Shown: positions 9,053-15,789 of the stretch, piece by piece
Layout: each line of letters starts with the position of its first letter
Position numbering within the stretch: the stretch's first letter is position 1
From: a bacterium
GTDB lineage: Bacteria; Verrucomicrobiota; Verrucomicrobiia; Limisphaerales; J093
Reading direction: 5' to 3'
Assembly: GCA_021784265.1 (NCBI GenBank)
Contig: JAJXTA010000004.1
Span: 1-17,707 of the forward strand
DNA length: 17,707 nucleotides
Program-made: the position numbers and the translations under genes
The notes under the pieces: generated by a model
The model's input: the letters and a program-made list of their open reading frames with translations, nothing else
Told to the model about the DNA's origin: nothing
Database searches by the model: none

Positions 9053-9085
9053 AAAAGCCGGACCGCGACCAGTTCCCGGTCGCGG
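9053..9085 (-). terminator. Possible terminator hairpin downstream of VPD-CTERM gene B
   Basis: CCGCGACC (9063-9070) and GGTCGCGG (9078-9085) form a perfect eight-base-pair stem around a seven-base loop. Read on the minus strand, the stem is followed after six bases by TTTT (9056-9053). It lies about 165 bases beyond the stop of gene B. The gap before the short T-run makes it an imperfect terminator. Confidence 0.35.
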
Positions 9086-9249
9086 CGGCGGTCTGGTGGT
9101 GGGCGCCCGGAGCTTCCTGGCCGGTCAGTTCTCCTGGCCCGGCTGTGGAGGGGGGAGCGTGGAGCGGCCGACAGCCGTGCCGCCCCCTGCGCAGTGGCAG
9201 CTCCTGGAGCCGGCGAGCCCTGGCCCGCCCATCCTGCCCGCCCCCGACC

Positions 9250-9960
9250 TCATGGGTGTTGGAAGCGCCGTCGCGACTCGAACACGAGGAGGATGCCCAG
9301 CAGTGTCAACTGGATGCCGGCGGTGCGGTCGGGCACGCCTGTGGGCGGGTTGTCGCTGACGTGCGAGCTCAGGCCATTGGGGCCGATCCCCTGGATGAAG
9401 GCGCTGGTATCGGCCACCAGTCCGCCCTTGCTGGTGCTGGCGGAGAGGAAGTCCACAGCCTGCAAATTGTTCCCGGCATTGGAAAGCTGAACGGTCAGCG
9501 TGTCCGAGCCATCGAAGCGTTTCGAGTCCGATCCCCCGGGACCAGTCGGAGAGCCCGCGCTCGTGGAGAAGGCGAAACTGACATCAAATCGGAGGGGACC
9601 GCTCTTGGTGGATGCCGGCATCTGAACGGTCGGCAAGGTAAACAGGCCGGACCGGCTGACCAGAGTGTACTTCAGGCCGCTGAGGAGGGCGTTGTCGTCG
9701 AGGTTAAACCACCACGCCGATACGAATTCCCCGGAGGGCATGCCGAGGGCGGTGAGGGTCAGATCCACCTTCCCGCTGCCGACGTCCGTGAACGTGGCGG
9801 AGAGCCACGGGGCCGTGCCGGGAGGCGTCGCGCCGGTATAGACCTGGTCGTAGTTGTAGGTGTAGGTGTTGGCGATCACCCGAGCGCCTGTCGTTGCCAA
9901 CCCGAGCAGTCCCACCACGAGCAGGGCTCGCACCCCTCGAAGCATTTGGTGCTGGATCAT
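9250..9960 (-). CDS. Secreted VPD-CTERM (exosortase-type) protein B
   Basis: A 236-residue exported protein from the ATG at 9960; a TTG two codons earlier is possible but less likely. A signal peptide covers about 1-30, with a hydrophobic core at 12-25. The mature domain contains PWLSATFTDVGSGKVDLTLT (51-70) followed closely by FVSAWWFNLDDN (79-90). This segment pattern recurs in many PEP-CTERM proteins of Verrucomicrobia and Proteobacteria. The C-terminal signal is VPDRTAG (209-215), a hydrophobic stretch (216-227) and the basic end SRRRF (229-233). The residues after VPD differ from the usual S-G/G-S. No enzymatic motif is visible, so a surface or matrix role is inferred from the class only. 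It shares promoter layout with gene A but little sequence outside the tail. Confidence 0.86.
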   Translation of the reverse strand: MIQHQMLRGVRALLVVGLLGLATTGARVIANTYTYNYDQVYTGATPPGTAPWLSATFTDVGSGKVDLTLTALGMPSGEFVSAWWFNLDDNALLSGLKYTLVSRSGLFTLPTVQMPASTKSGPLRFDVSFAFSTSAGSPTGPGGSDSKRFDGSDTLTVQLSNAGNNLQAVDFLSASTSKGGLVADTSAFIQGIGPNGLSSHVSDNPPTGVPDRTAGIQLTLLGILLVFESRRRFQHP

Positions 9961-10028
9961 GGGCAAAAAGGGTTAAACGTTGACTCGCGCCGCTTGTTCA
10001 TGTGCCTCAAAACAAACGGTACATGCTG

Positions 10029-10111
10029 CCAATTAGGTTATAAGAGCAGACGCCGTGCCAGCAACGTCCCGCAGCGGGCATCGGGCGGCTGATATGCCTA
10101 TAACCTGTTGG
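10029..10111. repeat. Inverted repeat flanking the sigma-54 promoter of gene B
   Basis: CCAATTAGGTTATA (10029-10042) and TATAACCTGTTGG (10099-10111) are inverted copies: eight bases match exactly, and after a one- or two-base difference four more match. The arms enclose the -24/-12 element, and the first covers the expected transcription start. CCTGTT (10104-10109) also pairs with AACAGG (10117-10122). Confidence 0.45.
10045..10061 (-). promoter_or_regulatory. Sigma-54 promoter of VPD-CTERM gene B
   Basis: On the minus strand CTGGCACGGCGTCTGCT matches the RpoN consensus YTGGCACGRNNNTTGCW at all but one defined position, with the GG-N10-GC core at 10059-10058 and 10047-10046. Expected transcription start is near 10034, giving a leader of about 75 bases. 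Distances to the start codon and to the upstream site nearly equal those of gene A. Confidence 0.8.
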
Positions 10112-10181
10112 ACATAAACAGGCAAGGCATCCACCAACGCGATGCTTCCCGACCCGGGCTCACCGCCCATGGGCCGAAAAC

Positions 10182-10198
10182 TGTAAGGACCCCCGACG
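10182..10198. promoter_or_regulatory. Enhancer-like site B1, TGTAAGGACCCCCGACG
   Basis: This copy of the shared TGTAA-N-GA-N4-CGAC-R site lies 123 bases upstream of the -24 element of promoter B, against 121 for A1 and promoter A. It matches A1 at 12 of 17 positions. Confidence 0.58.
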
Positions 10199-10261
10199 CA
10201 TTTCAGACCGCTTTACTCCCGCGCGGACTAAGTTGGGCGACCCAAGTACCTGACTATTAGA

Positions 10262-10291
10262 GTTATACAGTTAACACTCGACTGTGATAAC
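10262..10291. repeat. AT-rich inverted repeat next to site B2
   Basis: GTTATACAGT (10262-10271) is inverted as ACTGT-G-ATAAC (10281-10291), ten base pairs with one bulged G around a nine-base centre. It ends three bases before site B2, so it may belong to the same regulatory element. Confidence 0.45.
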
Positions 10292-10294
10292 CAT

Positions 10295-10311
10295 TGTAAA
10301 GAAATACGACG
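10295..10311. promoter_or_regulatory. Enhancer-like site B2, TGTAAAGAAATACGACG
   Basis: This is the fourth copy of the shared site, 113 bases beyond B1 in the same orientation. It keeps TGTAAAGAA and CGAC but has A where the others have C just before CGAC. No other gene start lies near enough to be its obvious target. Confidence 0.52.
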
Positions 10312-10464
10312 CCGCTCTTCCCGGCTGGCTTTCACATGCAGGCTGTTGACTGCCAACGGAATACGCCAGGGTCTGGGCGCCCTCCACCCCGGCTGTCCCC
10401 GGCTTGCCTGGCAGCCGCCACACCCCAGGCAACACCACCTGCTCCGCAACCTCCAGGCCCGGTA

Positions 10465-10923
10465 TTAGTGATGTCGGGCTACCACCTGCTGGGTTTCCGC
10501 CAGCCAACGGAACTCCTGCTTGTCGATGGTCAGGACTCGCGGAAGGAACTCCACCACATGGCCGAAGAGTTCGAGGGTCACCGTGCCCGGCAGGAAGGTG
10601 GTGTCCAAGAACAGCACCCGCCCGAACGGGACTTTCCGTTGGGTGGGCTGGCTAAAGGCCAGCGTCTGGGGCGCCGGCATCGGCGGGACGGTTTCACCGG
10701 CGAACACCAGGGAATAGTGGACGACTCCGAGCCGGGGTTGTGCGACGGTGACGGACGGCACGCCATTGGATTGGGTGGCAAACGTGACCAGCCACGGCCC
10801 GCGTCGAACCCTGTAGCGCTCCAGTCCGTTGAAGAAGAGGACATAGAAGCCAAGCGCCAGGAGGAACGCCAGTCCCACGTGCCGTACCAGACCGTCCCGC
10901 GAAGAGAGGTCGCTCCGGTCCAT
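10465..10923 (-). CDS. Hypothetical single-pass membrane protein
   Basis: I do not recognise this 152-residue protein. From the ATG at 10923 it has a short polar N terminus, one membrane helix (14-33) and a soluble part of about 120 residues with a beta-rich pattern (WLVTFAT, PSVTVAQPRLGVVHYSLVF, VTLELFGHVVEFLPRVL). The frame is open further upstream to 11229, but that part is Arg/Pro-rich and would run into the divergent addB start. GGGAG about 15 bases upstream is too far for a good ribosome site. The helix orientation would put the soluble part outside the cytoplasm. Third-position base use and protein-like composition support it as a real gene. It diverges from addB and lies upstream of VPD-CTERM gene B. 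Confidence 0.68.
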   Translation of the reverse strand: MDRSDLSSRDGLVRHVGLAFLLALGFYVLFFNGLERYRVRRGPWLVTFATQSNGVPSVTVAQPRLGVVHYSLVFAGETVPPMPAPQTLAFSQPTQRKVPFGRVLFLDTTFLPGTVTLELFGHVVEFLPRVLTIDKQEFRWLAETQQVVARHH

Positions 10924-11071
10924 CACCGTCGCGGCGGTGTCTCCCGGTGCTGAAAAGCCAGCGGGTTGCGCATCCCGCGACGGTGCCCAAGCGCCGCGGG
11001 CCTGTAAACGCCAAACGCCGCGGATACACCCCGTCGCGCGCGCCGCCCCCGGGCCAACTGGGGCGCGGCGA

Positions 11072-11081
11072 ACGTTAACGT
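11072..11081. repeat. Ten-base perfect palindrome in the addB divergent region
   Basis: ACGTTAACGT is fully self-complementary and lies in an AT-richer pocket (11070-11095) between two divergent genes. It might be an operator, but a single ten-base palindrome is weak evidence. Confidence 0.25.
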
Positions 11082-11141
11082 GTTTATGAATTGGGGCACT
11101 TAGGCTTGGCGGCCAACGGGCTTTGGGATTAGCTCGGCGGT

Positions 11142-14100
11142 GTGCGAGTGCGCTTTCTTCTCGGGCGGGCCGGCGCGGGCAAGACCTATCGCTGCTTGGA
11201 GGATATCCGGGGCGCGTTACGGCAGGCACCCGAGGGCCCGCCGCTGATTCTGCTGGCGCCCAAGCAGGCGACCTTCCAGCTCGAACGGCAGTTGCTGGCC
11301 GACCTCGAACTCCCCGGCTACGTGCGGCTCGAGATCCTCTCCTTCGAGCGGTTGGCCGAGTTCGTCCTCGCCCGGGCGCACGTCCCGGCGCCGCGCTTGC
11401 TCAACGAGGAGGGCCGGTTGATGGCGTTGCGCGCCCTGCTGGGGCGGGAACGCGACCGGTTGCGGCTCTTCCGGGCCACGGCGCGACTGCCCGGGTTCGC
11501 CCGGCAGCTCAGCAGCCTGCTCCGGGAGCTCCAGCAACACCAGTTCTCACCCGCGCGCCTGGAGCAACTACGCGCCCGGCTCCCACCAGCGTCCGCGTTG
11601 AGCGACAAACTCCACGATTTGGCGTGGGTGCTCCGCTCGTACCAGGCCTGGCTCGCCGCCCATCGGCTCGAGGACGCGGAGCGGCTGCTGGACTTGGCGG
11701 CTCAGACCCTCGCCCACCCAACCCAGGTCGCTCCCTCCCTTGACGCGAACCGCCTTCCCCTCCCGGACCCGTGCTTCGGCGGCGTGTGGCTCGATGGGTT
11801 TGCCGAAATGACGCCGCAGGAGGTCGGGCTGCTGGCGGCGTTGGTTCCGCGTTGCGCCGAAGCGACGCTTGCCTTTTGTCTCGCCGCTGAGCCTGGACAA
11901 AAGGACGACTGGCTCTCGACCTGGTCGTCGGTGAGCCGCACGTGCCGCCGGGTTCGGGACCAGCTTCAAGCGATGCCCGGCGTGGAGTTGAGCCTCGAGG
12001 TCCTGGGGCGCTCGGAGGGCCGGCATCGGTTCACGGCCAGCCCGGTGCTGGCGCACTTGGAAGCCCACTGGGATGCGCCACTGGCCTTTGTCCCAACACC
12101 CCCGCGGCCCGAGGTGCCAGGGGCGGCCGCTCCGCCGCCAACCCCGGGGGAAGCCGCACCCGATGACCTGCCGGTGCGGCTGGTCAATTGCGCCGACCCG
12201 GAGGCGGAGGCCGTTCGCGCCGCCCGCGAAATCCTCCGCTTCGTCCGGGATCAGCGGGGGCGATTCCGTGATACGGCGGTCTTGGTCCGCTCGCTCGACG
12301 TGTACCATGCGGTACTGCGGCGGGTCTTCACGCGTTACGGCATCCCGTTTTTTCTCGACCGGCGCGAGTCAGCCGCCCATCACCCGCTGGCGGAGTTGAC
12401 GCGCTATGCCTTGCGCACCGTCGCCTTTGCCTGGGCCCGGGAAGACTGGTTCGGGGCGCTCAAGACCGGCCTCAGCGGGGCCGACGAGGAGGCGGTGGAT
12501 CGGTTGGAGAATGAGGCGTTAGCGCGCGGCTGGTCGGGCAAGGCTTGGCTGGGAGAACTGTCGGTCGCCGACAACCCCGCCCTGGGCGCCTGGGTGGAGG
12601 CGCAGCGGCGGCAACTGGTGCTGCCCTTTCAGGCATTGGCCGACGGCTGGGCGGCGGAGGCTGGCCGGCCCACCGGGCGGCGCTTGGCGGCGGGGTTGCG
12701 CGCCCTCTGGCAACGACTCCAGGTCGAACGCCGGCTTGCGGCTTGGGCCGAGACTGACACCCCGGCCGCTGCCACCCACCTGACGGTCTGGGAATTGATG
12801 AACCAGTGGGTGGATAACCTCGAGTTGGCGTTTCAGGACGAACCGTTGTCGCTGGTCGAGTGGCTGCCGATCGTCGAGACCGGCTTGAGCAACCTGACCG
12901 TGGGGGCGATACCGCCGGCGTTGGACCAGGTCCTGTTGGGGGCCATTGACCGTTCCCGTAATCCCGACCTCCGGTTGGTCGTGGTGCTGGGCCTGAACGA
13001 GTCCGTGTTCCCGGCCAGCCCGCCGGCCGGCGACCTCCTCACGGAAGCGGAGCGGGAGACCCTCGCCGAGCTCGGGGTGGAGTTGGCGCCGGACCGGCGC
13101 GCGCGGGTCGGGCGCGAGCGGTTCTACGGCTACATCGCTTGCACCCGGGCCCGGCACCGCTTGGTCCTCACCTGCGCCCGGCGCGACCTGGCCGATCAGC
13201 CGCTCAACCTCTCCCCTTTTGTTGATCGTCTCCAACGGCTCCTCCCGGGCTTGGTGATCGAGGCCGAGCCTGCCCAGCGCGATTGGACAGAGGCGGAGCA
13301 TGCGTGCGAGCTGCTGGCGCCCTACTGGCGGAGTCAACTTTCACCCCGGCCTTCTAGCGCGGCCGCTGGCTCGCCGTGGGAGCGGCTGGCCGGGTGTGTG
13401 GGCTTGGGTTCGGAGCTGCCGCCGCCGCCGCACCCCGCGCCCGCGGGGCGGCTCGCCCCATTCCTGGCGGAGGCGCTCTACGGCCCGGCTCTCCTTCACA
13501 CTTCCGTCAGTCGCCTCGAACAGTTCGCCGCCTGTCCCTTCAAGTTCTTTGTCGCCTCCGGCCTCCGCGCCGAGGAGCGCCAGCGGTTCGAGGTCGATGC
13601 CCGCCGCCGCGGCAGTTTCCAGCACGAGGTCCTCTCCCGTTTCCACGCGGCGGTCCGCGCCGAAGGCCGACAATGGCGGGACTTGGCCCCCGCCGAGGCG
13701 CGGGCGCGCATCGCGCGATTGGCGGAGGAGGTCGCGGGCCAGTTTGGTGCCGGTCTTTTTCTGGCCGACGACCAGAGTGCCTTTACGGCACAGAGCCTGG
13801 GGGTGGCCCTCCAAGACTTCGTCGAGACCGTGATCGGCTGGATGCAAACGGCGTACCAATTCGAGCCCGCGGCGGTCGAGCTCCCCTTTGGCGGCCAGGC
13901 GGGCTTGTTGCCCGCGTGGGAATTGGACCTGGACGGCCGCCACCGCATGGCCTTCCGCGGGATCATCGATCGTGTCGATCTGGCGCCCGACCCGGCCACG
14001 GGCGGCGCCTTCTGCGTCGTGGTCGATTACAAGTCAAGCTCCCGGCTGGTGGACCCGCTGCTGCTGGAGCACGGCATTCAGCTTCAGTTGCCCGCCTACT

Positions 14101-14618
14101 TGGCGGTGCTGCGGCAAGTGCGCGACCCGCGTCCTGTCCTGGGCGTCGAGCGGCTGGTGCCCGCCGGGGTTTTCTACGTGAATCTGCGGGGCAAATGTGA
14201 ACGGGGCGCTCACCGCGGCGAAGTTCTGGGACCGGGCGCCCAAGGGCGCCGGGCGGCCTATCAGCACCGGGGCCGGTTCGACACCCGGGTGTTGGCGCTA
14301 CTGGACCGGCTCGCCGCCACCGGTGATCGCAGCGGCCAGTTTAGCTATCCTGTGGGTGGCCGGCCTCACAAATCCTACCGCGATCCGATGCCTTCCGCGG
14401 CGTTCAGCGCTCTCTTGGACCACGTCGAGCAGTTGCTCCGCCGCCTGGGCCGCGACATCTTCCAAGGGATCACCACCGTGGACCCTTATCTCAAGGGGGC
14501 CACCGAGTTGGCGTGTGACAAGTGCGACTTCCGCTCCATCTGCCGTATCGATCCCTGGACTCACCCCTATCGCCGATTGCGGCCGGCAGCAGCCACCGTC
14601 GCCGACCAAGCCCGCTGA
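11142..14618 (+). CDS. addB: AddB, helicase-like/nuclease subunit of the AddAB double-strand break repair enzyme
   Basis: The 1158-residue product is the B subunit of AddAB, which with AddA resects double-strand DNA ends for RecA-dependent repair and recognises Chi. It starts with a nucleotide-binding motif, GRAGAGKT (8-15), followed by LLAPKQATFQLERQL typical of AddB. The C-terminal RecB-family nuclease has FRGIIDRVDL followed by VVVDYKSS, with D962 and K964 as catalytic residues. Four cysteines, C798 (ACPFKFF) and C1125, C1128, C1134 (CDKCDFRSIC), reproduce the spacing of the [4Fe-4S] cluster in Bacillus subtilis AddB (801, 1121, 1124, 1130). Length also matches the family. Translation probably starts at GTG 11142; GTG 11148 is an alternative. 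The next gene is convergent, so addA is not in an operon with it here. Confidence 0.93.
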   Translation: MRVRFLLGRAGAGKTYRCLEDIRGALRQAPEGPPLILLAPKQATFQLERQLLADLELPGYVRLEILSFERLAEFVLARAHVPAPRLLNEEGRLMALRALLGRERDRLRLFRATARLPGFARQLSSLLRELQQHQFSPARLEQLRARLPPASALSDKLHDLAWVLRSYQAWLAAHRLEDAERLLDLAAQTLAHPTQVAPSLDANRLPLPDPCFGGVWLDGFAEMTPQEVGLLAALVPRCAEATLAFCLAAEPGQKDDWLSTWSSVSRTCRRVRDQLQAMPGVELSLEVLGRSEGRHRFTASPVLAHLEAHWDAPLAFVPTPPRPEVPGAAAPPPTPGEAAPDDLPVRLVNCADPEAEAVRAAREILRFVRDQRGRFRDTAVLVRSLDVYHAVLRRVFTRYGIPFFLDRRESAAHHPLAELTRYALRTVAFAWAREDWFGALKTGLSGADEEAVDRLENEALARGWSGKAWLGELSVADNPALGAWVEAQRRQLVLPFQALADGWAAEAGRPTGRRLAAGLRALWQRLQVERRLAAWAETDTPAAATHLTVWELMNQWVDNLELAFQDEPLSLVEWLPIVETGLSNLTVGAIPPALDQVLLGAIDRSRNPDLRLVVVLGLNESVFPASPPAGDLLTEAERETLAELGVELAPDRRARVGRERFYGYIACTRARHRLVLTCARRDLADQPLNLSPFVDRLQRLLPGLVIEAEPAQRDWTEAEHACELLAPYWRSQLSPRPSSAAAGSPWERLAGCVGLGSELPPPPHPAPAGRLAPFLAEALYGPALLHTSVSRLEQFAACPFKFFVASGLRAEERQRFEVDARRRGSFQHEVLSRFHAAVRAEGRQWRDLAPAEARARIARLAEEVAGQFGAGLFLADDQSAFTAQSLGVALQDFVETVIGWMQTAYQFEPAAVELPFGGQAGLLPAWELDLDGRHRMAFRGIIDRVDLAPDPATGGAFCVVVDYKSSSRLVDPLLLEHGIQLQLPAYLAVLRQVRDPRPVLGVERLVPAGVFYVNLRGKCERGAHRGEVLGPGAQGRRAAYQHRGRFDTRVLALLDRLAATGDRSGQFSYPVGGRPHKSYRDPMPSAAFSALLDHVEQLLRRLGRDIFQGITTVDPYLKGATELACDKCDFRSICRIDPWTHPYRRLRPAAATVADQAR

Positions 14619-14647
14619 ACTGCCCGGGGGGGGCGGTCTGGCGGCGA

Positions 14648-15151
14648 TCAGTTGCCCGAGACGTGGAATTGGACCGGCTGAAGCCCGCTCGGGTAGAGCG
14701 CAATACCCGGGGTGAAAATGCCGCGCGGGGCGCGGGAGCTGACGACCGGGTTCATGCTCGAGGCCTCGGCCATGTCGCCGGATTGGCCGAGCGGTTGGTG
14801 GGCCAGATCGATCGGCAAGGGCGCCACGGGCAACGGGCTGGCCATCACCCAGTGCTGGGCCGCCGAGCCGCTGGCCGCCGGCGCACCCTGTTCGGCGTAA
14901 TTGGCCAAACTCAAACCCAGAAAATAGACCGCCACCACCGCCACGCCGAAAGCGCCGACCAAGGCCGGCTGCAACCCGAAGCCGGTCTGCCACCGCACCC
15001 ACCACGGTTGCTGGGCGGTGGCTTCCAGGGCGATCAAGCGGGCCATCACGCGCTCGGGGAAGTCCTCGAAAAAGCCTGGCGGCGGCTGTTCATGCCGCTT
15101 AAAGGCCAGCAGCTTCTCAAGATCGTCGAACTCTTCCGGAGCCAAGCGCAT
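14648..15151 (-). CDS. Putative anti-sigma partner, single-pass membrane protein
   Basis: A 167-residue protein whose start lies three bases after the stop of the ECF sigma factor. The cytoplasmic N terminus (1-60) is charged and helical (FDDLEKLLAFKRHEQPPPGF, 8-27), followed by one membrane helix at 61-81 and a low-complexity outer part rich in Pro, Ala and Ser. This layout fits a membrane anti-sigma factor that holds the sigma factor until a signal arrives. The HxxxCxxC zinc motif of ZAS anti-sigma factors is absent, and there is no obvious sequence match to RseA, so the role is inferred from gene order and topology. It converges on addB with 29 bases between stops. Confidence 0.78.
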   Translation of the reverse strand: MRLAPEEFDDLEKLLAFKRHEQPPPGFFEDFPERVMARLIALEATAQQPWWVRWQTGFGLQPALVGAFGVAVVAVYFLGLSLANYAEQGAPAASGSAAQHWVMASPLPVAPLPIDLAHQPLGQSGDMAEASSMNPVVSSRAPRGIFTPGIALYPSGLQPVQFHVSGN

Positions 15152-15154
15152 TAC

Positions 15155-15775
15155 CTATTTCAAAAAATCGGACAAATGGGCCTGCAACTGTTGGCGCGCG
15201 TAAAACAACCGCGAGCGGACGGTGCCGACGTTGCAATTCATGATCTTGCCGATCTCGTCGTGCGGCAGGCCCTGAATGTCATGCAACGTAACAACCATTC
15301 TATGCTCTTCCGACAGCTTCCGCAGGGCCACGTTCAATCTCTCCTGGAGCTCGGCCAGGTTGATCTCGCGGCGGGGGGTTTTGTCCGAAATGAGGGCAAG
15401 CAAGCCGGGGTCATGTTCGGCATTGGTGTCCAAATCGTTCAGGCTCAGGTGAATGCGATTCTTGCGTTGCTTGAGGAAGTTAATCGTCTTGTTCACCGCG
15501 ATCCGATAAACCCAGGTGAAGAAGCTCGAGTCGCCTTTGAACGAGCGGAGGGCCTGGTAGGCCTTGATGAAGGTCTCTTGCGCCAGATCGTTGGCATCCT
15601 CATGGTTGGCGGTCATGTGATAGACCGTCGAGTAGATGCGCTCCTGGTAGCGACGGACCAACTGATCGTAGGCCTCCAGCTCCCCCTTTTGGGCGCGGGC
15701 GACCAGGAGGGGGTCGTCGGAAGGCGGTTTGGTCTCCGGCACCGGCGGTGGTTTTGGGTTCAGCGTGGCAATCAT
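15155..15775 (-). CDS. ECF-type RNA polymerase sigma factor
   Basis: A 206-residue RpoE-like sigma factor. Region 2 spans about 21-101 and contains YQERIYSTVYHMTANHEDAN and DLAQETFIKAYQAL (63-76), the DxAQExF signature, then FFTWVYRIAVN (85-95) for promoter melting. Region 4 (about 141-196) carries HRMVVTLHDIQGLPHDEIGK and the recognition helix NVGTVRSRLFYARQQL (182-197). Between them lies a linker at about 105-140. The first 20 residues are Pro-rich and precede the conserved part. It starts 14 bases after the polyprenyl synthase stop and is followed by a membrane protein that probably controls it. Region 1 is lacking, as in all ECF sigmas. The target promoters are unknown. Confidence 0.93.
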   Translation of the reverse strand: MIATLNPKPPPVPETKPPSDDPLLVARAQKGELEAYDQLVRRYQERIYSTVYHMTANHEDANDLAQETFIKAYQALRSFKGDSSFFTWVYRIAVNKTINFLKQRKNRIHLSLNDLDTNAEHDPGLLALISDKTPRREINLAELQERLNVALRKLSEEHRMVVTLHDIQGLPHDEIGKIMNCNVGTVRSRLFYARQQLQAHLSDFLK

Positions 15776-15789
15776 GGACGGCGCGGCCT

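Larger units (their letters stand above)
8828..9249. other. Non-coding stretch between VPD-CTERM gene B and the control region of gene A
   Basis: No convincing gene is present. Plus-strand open frames here translate to Pro/Gly/Arg-rich sequence with no domain pattern. The stretch holds an 11-base direct repeat, GGACCGCGACC, at 8934-8944 and 9060-9070. It also holds a six-base-pair hairpin (GCCTGC 8946-8951 with GCAGGC 8958-8963) and the stronger hairpin at 9063-9085. It serves as the 3' region of gene B. Confidence 0.6.
9961..10464. other. Long control region of VPD-CTERM gene B (no gene)
   Basis: This stretch of about 500 bases holds no convincing gene. It is AT-richer than the coding sequence around it, notably at 10245-10310. 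It contains the sigma-54 promoter (10045-10061), two enhancer-like sites (10182-10198, 10295-10311) and two inverted repeats. The part from 10312 to 10464 shows nothing I can assign; it is the 3' flank of the gene ending at 10465. Confidence 0.65.

Noticed and set aside
8901..10092. Long plus-strand open frames across 8901-10092
   Set aside because: They are antisense to VPD-CTERM gene B or lie in its flanks, translate to Pro/Gly/Arg-rich text with no domain pattern, and the minus-strand gene has signal peptide and sorting tail.
10271..10507. Small minus-strand open frame of 78 codons downstream of the 152-residue protein
   Set aside because: It overlaps the end of that gene in another frame and runs through enhancer-like site B2; composition is not convincingly protein-like.
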